In this document: positions 15,376 through 24,365 of the stretch, piece after piece
Layout: every line of letters begins with the position of its first letter
Position numbering within the stretch: position 1 is the stretch's first letter
DNA from: Cyanobacteriota bacterium
GTDB taxonomy: Bacteria; Cyanobacteriota; Cyanobacteriia; PCC-6307; Cyanobiaceae
Assembly: GCA_026389315.1 (NCBI GenBank)
Contig: JAPLIC010000061.1
Coordinates: 1-64,000, forward strand
Length of the DNA: 64,000 nucleotides
Direction: 5' to 3'
The notes under the pieces: generated by a model
What the model saw: only the letters and a program-made list of their open reading frames with translations
Told to the model about the DNA's origin: nothing
Databases searched by the model: none
Made by a program: the position numbers and the translations under genes

Positions 15376-16685
15376 CAGCGGTAGTCGGGGTCCTGGATGG
15401 CATCAAGGCGGGCTTCGGGTCTGAGGAAGCGATCCATCTGTTCTTCAAAGAAGCGGCGATTGGCCAGCAGATGGTCGGGATCGGGGTCGTCGAGGGGGTG
15501 GTGCAACACGGCCCGTAGAGCCTGGAGCACGGCGGAGGTGACGTTGTACATGGAGCGCTGGAAAGTCACCCCCAGCTGGATCAGCTTGTCCTGGTCACCG
15601 CGGCGGTGCACGGCATAGTCCGCTTCCAGATAGGGGGGTAGAAAATGCAGCATGTCCTGCATCAAGAGTGTGGGGGGGATTCCAGCCGAACCGACTGGGA
15701 AGATGTCGGCATAAAGAATGCCGTAATGAAAATCAGCCTGTTTATCTGGAATCTGGTGAACCTGGGCATTATAACTTTTGGTACCCCTGAATGGAAAACC
15801 GCGGTAGAAAACAGCTTCCACATAGGGAAGGGCCGCCTCATGCAACCAGGTCATACCCTCAGCCTTGGGCACAATCTCAAACCACTCGCCAGCAATTTGC
15901 ACCTGGTGATAGATGGGCTGGCCCGCCACAGCAAAGATGCCGTTGACCAAAAACTCCATCGCCTGCTGGACGCTGGTAAGTGCCCCCTCATCATAGAGAT
16001 CAGACATTTCAAAGAATACAGGCGCCATCACCTCCCAGAACAGACCCAGATTGGCGTAATAGCTGAGTTGTTTCACCTTTTCCAGGAACATCTCCGGGAA
16101 GACATTATAAAGCCCCAGCAGTAGCGGATTATGGCGAAAATAGGCTTTGATCGCCCGATCGGCATTGGCGCGGTAGGCCTCCGAATCGAGGTATTCATTG
16201 AAACGGCCCCCCATGTCCTGATGCCAGAACATCGCCTGCATGCAGGCTTCGGCAAACTCCATGTTGATGCGGTCATGCCAGAGGTGATGCCACAACTTGG
16301 GCATGGCCCTGGTTTCGCCCTTCTCCATGAACTCCAACAGCTCGGGATGGGCCGTGGCCGCTCCGCGCCAAACCCTGAGACTCGACCCATCGCCGGCATA
16401 GCTATTGGGCCGATCCAGATACTCCTGGGGCAAAAAGTATTTGAAGGCCGGCAGCGGTTCAAGAAAAACCTGCTCGGCGATATAGAGCAAATCGCGCCAA
16501 TAGAAATCCATCGGCACCGCATAGGCCTTGTAGATGCCGATGATCTGCTTGAGGTTCTCCGGCGTGTCCGGCAGCATCGAGCCGCCGGCCTCCAGCCGGT
16601 GGATGATGTCGGCAAAACGATGCTTGGAGGGCGGAATCGGGCTTGGGGCCGGGGCGGTGGGCTCGACAACGGTGGTGGGAGTCAT
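15375..16685 (-). CDS. chpX: CO2 hydration protein (ChpX/CupB type)
   Basis: This 436-residue protein is the hydration subunit (Chp/Cup) of a specialised NDH-1 complex that converts CO2 to bicarbonate at the thylakoid membrane. Diagnostic stretches are MLPDTPENLKQIIGIYKAYA, VPMDFYWRDLLYIAEQVFL, PKLWHHLWHDRINMEFAEA, MFWHQDMGG and FHYGILYADIFPVGSAGIPP. It overlaps ndhD by 4 bp. No cupS-like gene follows; sbcD does. With the alpha-cyanobacterial look of the genome, this favours the constitutive NDH-1MS' (CupB/ChpX) over the inducible CupA form. ChpX and ChpY are similar, so the subtype is inferred. Confidence 0.8.
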   Translation of the reverse strand: MTPTTVVEPTAPAPSPIPPSKHRFADIIHRLEAGGSMLPDTPENLKQIIGIYKAYAVPMDFYWRDLLYIAEQVFLEPLPAFKYFLPQEYLDRPNSYAGDGSSLRVWRGAATAHPELLEFMEKGETRAMPKLWHHLWHDRINMEFAEACMQAMFWHQDMGGRFNEYLDSEAYRANADRAIKAYFRHNPLLLGLYNVFPEMFLEKVKQLSYYANLGLFWEVMAPVFFEMSDLYDEGALTSVQQAMEFLVNGIFAVAGQPIYHQVQIAGEWFEIVPKAEGMTWLHEAALPYVEAVFYRGFPFRGTKSYNAQVHQIPDKQADFHYGILYADIFPVGSAGIPPTLLMQDMLHFLPPYLEADYAVHRRGDQDKLIQLGVTFQRSMYNVTSAVLQALRAVLHHPLDDPDPDHLLANRRFFEEQMDRFLRPEARLDAIQDPDYR

Positions 16686-18214
16686 GAAGCCAAGACCTCA
16701 AAGGTGGGGGCGGCGTAAGGGGAAGAAGAGGAAAGGGAAGAGGAAATGCTCCAGGGGGCAGGGGGCATGGTGCGCAGGGCCAGGGAAGCGGTGGTGGTTT
16801 CGCTCCAGCCGGTGAGGGCCCGGGGCCAGAGGCCCGAGGCCACCACCAGGACCGCCAGCAGCAGCACCGGCGCCCGCTCCGCCCAGCTGGTGAGGGGCCA
16901 ATCGGCGCGCTGGTTGTCGAGGCGCCCGAAGCCGACGCGGTTGAACAGCCGCACCGCATAGACCGCCGTGAAGCCCGAGGCGACCAGGGCCACAAGGGTG
17001 GCCTGGGGAAAGGCGCTCCAGCTGCCGACAAAAACCAGCAGCTCGGCGGGGAAAGCGGCCAGGCCCGGAATGCCGGCCGCCGCCATCAGGGCCAACAGCA
17101 GCAGGGCCATGGTCAAGGGCAGGCCCCGCAGGGGATTGAGCAGGCCAGAAAGCTCGGCAATCGTGCTGGTGCCCGTCTTGCGTTCGATCAGTCCCACACA
17201 GGCGAAGAGCAGGGCCACAATCAAGCCGTGGGCCAGCATCTGGGCGACCGATCCCTGCAGACTCAAGGGGGTGGCCGCCGCCAAACCCAGCACCAGCAGC
17301 CCCATGTGCCCCAAAGAGCTGTAGGCCATCAGGCGGCGGATATCGGCCTGGCCGATGGCATTGAGGGCTCCGTAAATGGCACTCAAGGCGCCAGCGGCGG
17401 CAATCCAGGGGGACCAGGCCACCCAGGTGTCGCCCAGAAAGCCCACCCCAAACCGCAGCAATCCATAGGCCCCGAGTTTGGAGACCACGCCGCTGAGCAG
17501 CATCACCACGGGAATGGGGGACTCGGCGTAGCTGAAGGGCTGCCAACCGTGCAAGGGGGCGATCGGCAACTTGAGGCCGCAGGCCAGCAGCAGCAACGCC
17601 AGGATCAAGCGACTCTGCCCGGCGCTGAGCTGGGCCTGGGCCAGCGCCTCATAACTGAAATCGACGCCGTTGGCGTTGAACCAGCCCAGGGCCAGCACGG
17701 CGGCCAGCAGGCAGAGCCCGGAGACGGCGCCGTAGAGCACGAGGCGGATGGCGGCCCCGGCCCGCCGCCTTCCGCCCCAAATCGCCACCAGCAAGGTGGT
17801 GGGAATCAAGACCAGCTCGAAGGCCAGCACAAACAGCAGGGCGTTGCGGGCCAGGAAGGCCCCCACCACCCCCAGGTTGGTGGCCAGCAGCAGGCTGAAG
17901 AACAATCGGGGCCGGTTTTGATCGATCGGGGTGACGAAAATCGCCAGCGTGGTCAACAGGGCAGCCAGCAACACCAGCGGCAGGCTCAAGCCGTCCAGGC
18001 CCAGATCCAGAGTCAGCCCCAGTTTTGGCAGCCAGGCCTGGTGGAGGTCGCTGGGGGGATACCGCCAACAGAGCAGCCCCAGCAGCAATTGCAACAGCGG
18101 CGCAACGGCGGCCGCAAGGCGAAGCAGGCCCGGCCGCTGCTGGGGCAGCAGCGGCAGCAGCAGAGCCACGGCCAGGGCGATGCCGGGAATAACTAACAAC
18201 AAGGGAGTGGTCAT
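16682..18214 (-). CDS. ndhD4: NAD(P)H dehydrogenase subunit NdhD (D4-type, CO2 uptake)
   Basis: A 510-residue antiporter-like proton-translocating subunit with about 14 transmembrane helices. Family motifs include LALEL-equivalent FVLAFELVLIPTTLLVAIWG (about 125-145), LPIAPLHGWQPFSYAESP (about 210-230), VVSKLGAYGLLRF and RRLMAYSSLGHMGLLVLG. Placement between ndhF and a CO2-hydration gene identifies it as the D3/D4 class rather than the respiratory D1. I call D4 on organism type and the absence of cupS. It overlaps chpX by 4 bp and begins 52 bp after ndhF. Confidence 0.85.
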   Translation of the reverse strand: MTTPLLLVIPGIALAVALLLPLLPQQRPGLLRLAAAVAPLLQLLLGLLCWRYPPSDLHQAWLPKLGLTLDLGLDGLSLPLVLLAALLTTLAIFVTPIDQNRPRLFFSLLLATNLGVVGAFLARNALLFVLAFELVLIPTTLLVAIWGGRRRAGAAIRLVLYGAVSGLCLLAAVLALGWFNANGVDFSYEALAQAQLSAGQSRLILALLLLACGLKLPIAPLHGWQPFSYAESPIPVVMLLSGVVSKLGAYGLLRFGVGFLGDTWVAWSPWIAAAGALSAIYGALNAIGQADIRRLMAYSSLGHMGLLVLGLAAATPLSLQGSVAQMLAHGLIVALLFACVGLIERKTGTSTIAELSGLLNPLRGLPLTMALLLLALMAAAGIPGLAAFPAELLVFVGSWSAFPQATLVALVASGFTAVYAVRLFNRVGFGRLDNQRADWPLTSWAERAPVLLLAVLVVASGLWPRALTGWSETTTASLALRTMPPAPWSISSSLSSSSPYAAPTFEVLAS

Positions 18215-18266
18215 CGGCGTCGCGCAGGAATCAAACGGGGAAGGGCTGACGTCAAGGCAGATCAGA

Positions 18267-20147
18267 TCAGGGGCGGGCCACCAGCAACCAGGCGGCCATC
18301 ACCAGCACCCCAAGCAGCAGCGTCAGGGCATACCCCTGGGAGCGGCCTGAAGTGGTGAAGCTGAGGCGTCGGGCTCCGGCCAGGGCGGCGCCGCCGGAGG
18401 AGCCGCTGAAGCCATCAATCACTCGCAGCTCCGACCAGGCCGCCAGGCGGGAGAGGCCCAGCACCACGGCCACAACGGTGCGGTGATAAAAACGCTCGGT
18501 TTGCATGTCGTGGGCCAGCCAGTCCTGAAAACCGCCCAGGGAGGGAATGGGCCGGGCCAGGGGCCTGTCCCCCAGGTAGAGGCCTGCCGACACTCCAATC
18601 CCTACCAATGTGGAAAGCAGCAGGGGCCAGGCCATGGCTCCCCAACCAGGCAAAGGGGTGAGGTCGAGCACTTCGAGGTGCACCAGCAGGACGGGCAGGT
18701 GCAGAACCAGCCCTGAGAGCAACAGGGTGGGCAGGGACATCAGCCACAACACCTCCGCCGAGCGGTGGCTGAAGGGGGTGGTCGTCCCCCCCCAGGTCAG
18801 GGCGAACACCCGGACCAGGCCGGCGCTAATGAGTGTGTTCGCCAGCAGAACCAAAGCCATGAGCAGGACCGGAGTGCTGCTTTGGGCCGCCAGGGTGAGC
18901 AATTCGCCCAGGGCGGCAAATCCAGCAAAGGGAGGCAGGGCCATCAAACCGGCGGCACCGGTCAGAAAGGCGAGGCCCATCAGGGGGCGGCGGCCCCAAA
19001 GCCCACCGAGTTGGTTGAGGTTTTGACTGACATTGCCGATCATGATCGTGCCGATCGCCATCAGGATCAGGGCCATCGGCAAGGGGTAGACGAGCAGCAG
19101 GTGGTCGGCGACCTCCCGGCCCCCCAGGCCCACCGCCATGAACAGAAAACCGAACCAGCTGCTGACCAAAAAGGAGAGGGCCCGCTTGACATCAATCTGG
19201 GCCAAGGCAATCAACGACGCCACCAGGGCCGTGGTGCCACCGACAGCCACGAGCACGGCCTGCACCAAGGGGCTAAGGGCGATCAGCGGCTCCAGCCGCA
19301 GCAGCACCCAGGCGCCGCCGGCCACCACCACCGAATTGCGCAGCACCGTGGAGGGCAGGGGGCTCTCCATCGCTTCATCCAGCCAGAGATGCAGGGGGAT
19401 CTGGGCGCACTTGCCCATCGGACCGGCAATCAGGGCCAGCAGTATCAAGCTGGTGCCCAGCGGCAAGCTGGTGCCTTGGCGGGCCTGATCGGCGGCCCAG
19501 ACCTCCAAGCCATGGAGATTCCAGGTGCCTGTGACCGGCAGCAGGGCCACCAGGCCCGCCAACAGCACCAGGTCACCGATCCGTTTGGTCAAAAAGGCAT
19601 CCCGCGCACCTTTGACAACCAGGGGTTGGTTGTACCAGGTGCCGACGATCAGATAGGTGCCCAGGGTGAGCAGTTCGAGAATCGCGTAACTGAAGAACAG
19701 GGAGTCGGTTAGTACTAAAGCGCAGAGCCCGGCCTCAAACAAACTCAAGGAGCCAAAAAAGCGTGGCCAGCCCCAATCCATTTCCATGTAGCCAATCGCA
19801 TAGATCTGGGTCAGCATGTGCAGCCCAGTTATCACGGTCATCGCTATCAAGATCGCTTCGTTGACAATGCCATCAAAGCTCAAATGTAGGCCGGAAGTCT
19901 CTAGCCAGACCCAGTTGAAATGCAGGGGTAAAGAGGGAGGAGTAGCTCCGCCACTAGCCTGATGCAGGGTGATGAAAGCGACGGCGCTATGGACAAAGGC
20001 GACCGCCACCATCAGGAGATTTAGATAGCCACAGGGCCTTGGCCCGGTGCGGGCCAGACCCCCAGGGGCCCAAAACAACGAAAGTACGGCCGCCAGCAGG
20101 GGATAGAGGGGAATCAGCCAGGCCGTTTGGGCGAAGATAAGCGTCAT
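18267..20147 (-). CDS. ndhF4: NAD(P)H dehydrogenase subunit NdhF (F4-type, CO2 uptake)
   Basis: A 626-residue homologue of the NuoL/NdhF antiporter-like subunit and first gene of the CO2-uptake operon. The N-terminus has AWLIPLYPLLAAVLSLFW. The core has YAIGYMEMDWGWPRFFGSLS, ELLTLGTYLIVGTWY, QIPLHLWLDEAMESPLPSTV and ALAQIDVKRALSFLVSSWFG. A long lateral-helix C-terminus follows. It proves the D3/D4-type complex because its immediate partner ndhD and chpX are co-directional. A 9-bp perfect dyad lies 12 bp upstream of the ATG and may regulate the operon. Confidence 0.87.
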   Translation of the reverse strand: MTLIFAQTAWLIPLYPLLAAVLSLFWAPGGLARTGPRPCGYLNLLMVAVAFVHSAVAFITLHQASGGATPPSLPLHFNWVWLETSGLHLSFDGIVNEAILIAMTVITGLHMLTQIYAIGYMEMDWGWPRFFGSLSLFEAGLCALVLTDSLFFSYAILELLTLGTYLIVGTWYNQPLVVKGARDAFLTKRIGDLVLLAGLVALLPVTGTWNLHGLEVWAADQARQGTSLPLGTSLILLALIAGPMGKCAQIPLHLWLDEAMESPLPSTVLRNSVVVAGGAWVLLRLEPLIALSPLVQAVLVAVGGTTALVASLIALAQIDVKRALSFLVSSWFGFLFMAVGLGGREVADHLLLVYPLPMALILMAIGTIMIGNVSQNLNQLGGLWGRRPLMGLAFLTGAAGLMALPPFAGFAALGELLTLAAQSSTPVLLMALVLLANTLISAGLVRVFALTWGGTTTPFSHRSAEVLWLMSLPTLLLSGLVLHLPVLLVHLEVLDLTPLPGWGAMAWPLLLSTLVGIGVSAGLYLGDRPLARPIPSLGGFQDWLAHDMQTERFYHRTVVAVVLGLSRLAAWSELRVIDGFSGSSGGAALAGARRLSFTTSGRSQGYALTLLLGVLVMAAWLLVARP

Positions 20148-20158
20148 GGCTCCAGGGA

Positions 20159-20185
20159 GATCACGACAACCGGGACGTCGTGATC
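20159..20185. promoter_or_regulatory. 9-bp perfect inverted repeat upstream of ndhF4
   Basis: GATCACGAC (20159-20167) and GTCGTGATC (20177-20185) are separated by 9 bases, centred 25 bp upstream of the ndhF ATG in the ndhF-copA divergent gap. The geometry fits a dimeric repressor or LysR-type site (such as CcmR/NdhR-like regulators of carbon uptake), or a 5'-UTR hairpin. No regulator gene is nearby. Confidence 0.4.
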
Positions 20186-20354
20186 AGGAACAATAAAGAG
20201 CCGATCAGGCCCTTTGGGGGGGGACCTTTACATTGCCATCCCCCATCACCCTGCCAAGCCCCGCTTATCGGTGCATGGGGGAGCAGGGGACGCTATGGAA
20301 CCAAGCCTGGCGCCATAGGCTGAAACCAGTCCGATCGTGGTGGGCCCCTCCCGG

Positions 20355-22457
20355 ATGACGATCGACCCCAACCCCTCCCCCTGCTGCCACCAAGAGGCCG
20401 GTCCTGCCTCGGTGCAGGCCATGGATCGCGACCTGGCCCGGGAGCTGACCTTGCTGCGCCGCAAGGTCAGCGTGGCTGCCCTGCTCACCACGCTGGTGGT
20501 ACTCGCCAGCCTGCCCCACATGCTCGGTGGTGGGCACCATTCTTGGTTGCCGCCATGGTTCACCAGCCCCTGGACCCAGCTGCTCCTCACCACCCCGGTG
20601 CTGTTCTGGTGCGGGGCTGACTTCTTCAAAGGCGCCTTCTCGGCGTTCCGGCAGCACTCCGCCGATATGAACACGCTTGTAGCGGCCGGCACCGGCATTG
20701 CCTGGCTCACCTCGCTGTTCACCACCCTGTTCCACCAGGTGTTGATCGGCGAGGGCCTGCCGGCCGATGTGTATTACGAATCCGCCGCGGTGATCCTCAC
20801 CCTGGTGCTGCTGGGCCGTTTGCTGGAGGCCCGGGCCCGCGGCCAAACCTCAGCAGCCATCCGCAGGTTGCTGCAACTGCAGCCCCCCACCGCCCGGGTG
20901 CTGCGGGAGGGCCAGCCGATTGAGATCCCGGTGTCGCAGGTGGTGGTGGGCGACCTGGTGCAGGTGCGGCCCGGCGAAAAGATCCCCACCGATGGGGTGG
21001 TGAGCGAAGGCCGCTCCTGGGTGGAGGAAGCGATGCTGACGGGGGAGCCGACCGCCGTCGCCAAAGCCGCCGGCGACAGCGTCATCGGCGCCTCAATCAA
21101 CCGCAGTGGCAGTTTCTGCTTCCGCGTCAGCCGGGTGGGCGGCGACACCGTGTTGGCCCAGATCGTGGAGCTAGTGCGCCAGGCCCAGAGCTCCCGCACC
21201 CGGGTGCAGCGCCTGGCCGATCAGGTGGTCGGCTGGTTCGTGCCGGTGGTGATCGCCCTGGCCGTCACCGCTTTTGTGGTGTGGTTCCTGATCAGCGGCA
21301 ATCCCGTGCTGGCGATGCTGTTTCTGGTGAGCGTACTGGTGATCGCCTGCCCCTGCGCCCTGGGGTTGGCCACCCCCACCTCGATCATGGTGGCCTCCGG
21401 CAAGGGGGCCGAAAACGGCCTGATCTTCCGCAGCGCCGAGGCCCTGGAAACGGCCGGCAAGCTGCGCACCATCGTGCTCGACAAGACCGGCACCCTCACC
21501 CGCGGCCAGCCGGAGGTGACCGATTTCGAGCGGCTTGCCGGTGGCGTGCTGCCGGCAGACACCCTGCTGGCCCTGACGGCTGCGCTGGAATTTCGCTCCG
21601 AACACCCCCTGGCCGAAGCGATCGTGGCCTATGCCCGCAGCCAGTTAAAGGACAGTGAGCTCCCTGGGGTGGAGGGTTTTGAGGCGGTAGCAGGACGGGG
21701 AGTTCAAGGATCGATCGGCGGCCAGCAGGTGCGGGTCGGCACCCCCCGCTGGTTCGAGGAGCTCGGCATCAACACCGCAACCCTCAAGCCCCTGGTGGAG
21801 CGCCTGGAGCTTGCCGCCTGCAGCGTGGCGGTGGTGGTGGTCGATGGGCGGCTGGAGGGCTGCTTCGGCGTGGCCGATCCGCTCAAACCCACTTCAGCGG
21901 CGGCCGTGGCCGCCCTGCGGCGTCTGGGCCTGCAGGTGGTGATGCTCAGCGGTGATGCCCGCCGCAGCGCCGAGGTGGTGGCCGCCCAGGTGGGCATCGA
22001 GCGGGTGATCGCCGAAGTGCGTCCCGCCGATAAAGCTGCGGTGGTGCGGCAATTGCAGCAGAAAGGGGAGGGCCCAGTCGCCATGGTGGGGGACGGCATC
22101 AACGATGCCCCCGCCCTGGCCCAGGCCGATGTCGGCATCGCCATGGGCACTGGCACCGACGTGGCGATCGCCGCCAGCGACATCACCTTGATTTCGGGCA
22201 ACCTGGCGGGGGTGGCAGCGGCGATCGAGCTCAGCCGCCAGACGATGGCCAACATCCGCCAGAACCTGTTTTTTGCCTTCGCCTACAACGTCGCTGGCCT
22301 TCCGATCGCCGCCGGAGTGTTGTTCCCCATCACCGGCTGGTTGCTGAACCCGATGATCGCCGGTGCCGCCATGGCCTTCAGTTCGGTTTCGGTGCTGACC
22401 AATGCCCTGCGGCTGCGCCGTTACCGCCCCGCCCCTTTGCCGCTTGCCAGCCGATGA
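20355..22457 (+). CDS. Copper-type P1B ATPase lacking the N-terminal HMA domain
   Basis: This 700-residue heavy-metal exporter has SADMNTLVAAGTGIAWL (helix B), LTGEPTAV (actuator), IACPCALGLATPTS (CPC metal motif, about 332-334), DKTGTLT (phosphorylated Asp about 376), SEHPLAEAI (the HP of P1B enzymes) and MVGDGINDAPALAQADVGIA. CopA/PacS relatives normally begin with a CxxC metal-binding domain. Here the first 30 residues contain only CC, so the HMA domain is absent. The start could be ATG 20355 or 20421. The stop overlaps the cupredoxin start (ATGA), so the pump is made with a copper-binding partner that may replace the missing domain. Cu(I) is the likely substrate. Confidence 0.85.
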   Translation: MTIDPNPSPCCHQEAGPASVQAMDRDLARELTLLRRKVSVAALLTTLVVLASLPHMLGGGHHSWLPPWFTSPWTQLLLTTPVLFWCGADFFKGAFSAFRQHSADMNTLVAAGTGIAWLTSLFTTLFHQVLIGEGLPADVYYESAAVILTLVLLGRLLEARARGQTSAAIRRLLQLQPPTARVLREGQPIEIPVSQVVVGDLVQVRPGEKIPTDGVVSEGRSWVEEAMLTGEPTAVAKAAGDSVIGASINRSGSFCFRVSRVGGDTVLAQIVELVRQAQSSRTRVQRLADQVVGWFVPVVIALAVTAFVVWFLISGNPVLAMLFLVSVLVIACPCALGLATPTSIMVASGKGAENGLIFRSAEALETAGKLRTIVLDKTGTLTRGQPEVTDFERLAGGVLPADTLLALTAALEFRSEHPLAEAIVAYARSQLKDSELPGVEGFEAVAGRGVQGSIGGQQVRVGTPRWFEELGINTATLKPLVERLELAACSVAVVVVDGRLEGCFGVADPLKPTSAAAVAALRRLGLQVVMLSGDARRSAEVVAAQVGIERVIAEVRPADKAAVVRQLQQKGEGPVAMVGDGINDAPALAQADVGIAMGTGTDVAIAASDITLISGNLAGVAAAIELSRQTMANIRQNLFFAFAYNVAGLPIAAGVLFPITGWLLNPMIAGAAMAFSSVSVLTNALRLRRYRPAPLPLASR

Positions 22458-22894
22458 CCTACTCCAGCTTGGTCATGGCCGCCGCTCCGTTCTGGCGCAC
22501 AATCGAGCAACCCCCGGCCCTGAAGCTGCTGGTGGCCGCATTGGGGTTGGCCTTCATCGTTGCCGAGCTTTGGTGGTTCCTTGGCCCCCATGGCTCTGGG
22601 GTGACTGCCCGCCAAGGAGCTGAAGGCCGGCAGCAGGTGACCATCACCGTTGACGGCGGCTACGATCCTGCCCGGATACGGGTGGTGGCGGGCCAGCCCT
22701 TGCGTTTGACCTTCCACAGGATCGATCCGAGCAGCTGCGTGGCGCAGGTGATCTTTCCCGATTTCCAGCGCAGCCTGGATCTGCCCCTGGAGGCCTCCAC
22801 CAGCATTGATTTACTGCCAGCAAAGCCGGGGCTCTACCCCTTCCATTGCGGCATGAACATGGTGCGGGGCATGCTGGAAGTGGTGGCCGTCTAG
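22454..22894 (+). CDS. Membrane-anchored cupredoxin
   Basis: This 146-residue protein has one N-terminal membrane anchor (about 23-42, LKLLVAALGLAFIVAELWWF). A plastocyanin-like domain follows: VTITVDGGYDPARIRVVAGQ, SSCVAQVIFPDF and YPFHCGMNMVRGMLEV. The Cys, His and Met in FHCGMNM fit copper ligands. The ATG at 22454 overlaps the P-type ATPase stop by 4 bp. It is probably an extracytoplasmic or lumenal copper carrier handing copper to or from the pump. Its stop codon shares a CTAG with the stop of the convergent DUF3136 gene. Confidence 0.8.
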   Translation: MTYSSLVMAAAPFWRTIEQPPALKLLVAALGLAFIVAELWWFLGPHGSGVTARQGAEGRQQVTITVDGGYDPARIRVVAGQPLRLTFHRIDPSSCVAQVIFPDFQRSLDLPLEASTSIDLLPAKPGLYPFHCGMNMVRGMLEVVAV

Positions 22895-23145
22895 CCTTTG
22901 ACTAGGCCCTTGGCGACTGGTGATTGGAGCTCACGGCGGAGCAGGAAATAGAGGTGTTGGGGATCTTTGTAGTGCTGGGGCAGGGAATGGTGCAGGGTGG
23001 TGAGGCGATGCCAGCAAACACTGCGCTGGATGGACGCCATGGATTTCTCTTCCCGAATCAAGATCCGCAGTGCTTTGCAGTACATGGGATAACTGGCTTC
23101 CAGCTCTCCGATCGTCAATTGGCTGCTGAGGGTGGTCTGGCTCAT
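22891..23145 (-). CDS. DUF3136-family protein
   Basis: This 84-residue protein matches a small family I know only from marine and freshwater picocyanobacteria: TIGELEASYPMYCKALRILI, then REEKSMASIQRSVCWHRLTT and LPQHYKDPQHLYFLLRREL. ATG 23145 (MSQTTLSSQL) is preferred over 23157 or 23181 because it gives the usual length. It is all-helical and cytoplasmic. No function is known. It is convergent with the cupredoxin gene and shares its terminal CTAG. Confidence 0.75.
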   Translation of the reverse strand: MSQTTLSSQLTIGELEASYPMYCKALRILIREEKSMASIQRSVCWHRLTTLHHSLPQHYKDPQHLYFLLRRELQSPVAKGLVKG

Positions 23146-23229
23146 GGCCGTAGGCATCTTTGATGCCCCCCCAATCTCCACCCCCGGGCCCCGATGGCGA
23201 TGCCCCCATTTGGGGGCAAAGAGGCGGTT

Positions 23230-24090
23230 TCAGGTGGGGGTTTGGCTGACGGCGTAGCGGGTATGCAACAGGGTGCTGGCCCCTGGTTCAACCACCAGCT
23301 TGCGGTCGCCGCTGATCAGGGCCTGGCGCGGGCCGGTCCAGGGCTCCAGGCAGACCATCGCCCGGGGGGGCTCGGTCCAGATCACCACCAGATCGAGGGG
23401 GTGGCTGAGCTGCAGCTCCAGGCTGCGGCCTGCGGCCTCGTCCACCAATCGCACCGGCCCCGTCGGCCGCACCAACAGGTCGATGCCCGCTGCCATGGCC
23501 TCAATCTGGCCGGCCGTGGCGGCCTCGGCCATGGTCAGGTGGTTGAGGCAGGTGGCGGGGAGGCCCTCAAAGCGCACGCCGTCGAGGCTGGAAATGTTGA
23601 AGTAAGGGTGCAGGCCAAAACTGAAGGGCATCGGCTGATCGCCCCGGTTCTCCACGCGGGTGCTGATGTCCAGGGCCCCGGCGGAAAGCCGCAGCTCCAT
23701 GGTCAGGCGGAAGGGGAAGGGGTAGGCCGCCAGGGTTTGGGGAGTGTCCGTGAGCTCGAGTGCCAGGCCGTCACCCGTTGCGAGGGGCTGGAGCTGCCAG
23801 GGCAGTTGGCGGGCAAAACCGTGCTGACCCAAGCTGTAATCGCCCTGGGGCAGGGGCAGGCGGTTGTCGGGCAAGCCACCGGTGATCGGAAACAACACCG
23901 GAAATCCCCCCCGCACCGACTGGCTGGGATCAAGAAAGCGCGCTTCATCGAGATACACCAGCTCGTGGCCGCCACTACGCCAACCGCTGATCAGACCGCC
24001 CCGTTCAGGCACCACCCGCAGTAGATCACCGCTGGCAGGATCGCTGAACTCCCAATGGGGATAGGGAGTTTGACGCTGCTGGAGGGCCAT
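23230..24090 (-). CDS. Aldose 1-epimerase-family protein
   Basis: This 286-residue protein has the galactose-mutarotase (beta-supersandwich) fold. Key stretches are VPERGGLISGWRSGGHELVY, VRGGFPVLFPITGGLPD, LGQHGFARQLPW (conserved His), PFSFGLHPYFNIS (second His) and CLEPWTGPRQA (Glu). This is closer to the D-hexose-6-phosphate mutarotase-like group than to GalM. The frame is open to 24429, but ATG 24090 (MALQQRQTPYPHWEF) starts the conserved region. It likely interconverts sugar anomers. The substrate is not deducible. Confidence 0.78.
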   Translation of the reverse strand: MALQQRQTPYPHWEFSDPASGDLLRVVPERGGLISGWRSGGHELVYLDEARFLDPSQSVRGGFPVLFPITGGLPDNRLPLPQGDYSLGQHGFARQLPWQLQPLATGDGLALELTDTPQTLAAYPFPFRLTMELRLSAGALDISTRVENRGDQPMPFSFGLHPYFNISSLDGVRFEGLPATCLNHLTMAEAATAGQIEAMAAGIDLLVRPTGPVRLVDEAAGRSLELQLSHPLDLVVIWTEPPRAMVCLEPWTGPRQALISGDRKLVVEPGASTLLHTRYAVSQTPT

Positions 24091-24146
24091 GCTGGAGAGG
24101 CAAAGGGGTGGGGGGTGCCAGGGGGCGAAGCGACCTGAAGGGCGTC

Positions 24147-24365
24147 TCAGTCGTCGTAGACCCGGCAGTTGATGTCGGAGGGGTTGAGATCGCAGAACAC
24201 CTCGAAAGGGGAAGGGGCGTCGGCTTCTTCGGGGTGACGCAGCTGAAACTCCTCCAGTTCCTTGATCTGCTGTTCGATCTTGCGGGCAATCGCCAGGTCG
24301 TTCTTGCTTTGGGCTGCGGCAAGCGATTGGCGGTAGGCATCCAGCTGGTCTGCAATCGAAGCCAT
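24147..24365 (-). CDS. CP12-like small protein
   Basis: This 72-residue protein ends FEVFCDLNPSDINCRVYDD, the C-x8-C signature and acidic tail of CP12, which bridges GAPDH and phosphoribulokinase in the dark. The N-terminal part is a coiled helix (about residues 4-48), with no second cysteine pair, so it is a short CP12-domain relative rather than canonical CP12. Its ATG lies within CCATGG, which is also the ATG of the opposite-strand gene at 24364. Redox control through the two C-terminal cysteines is the likely mode. Confidence 0.65.
   Translation of the reverse strand: MASIADQLDAYRQSLAAAQSKNDLAIARKIEQQIKELEEFQLRHPEEADAPSPFEVFCDLNPSDINCRVYDD

Noticed and set aside
23194..24024. 276-codon plus-strand frame antisense to the epimerase
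   Set aside because: Repetitive Gly/Gln/His composition. The minus strand carries clear mutarotase motifs.
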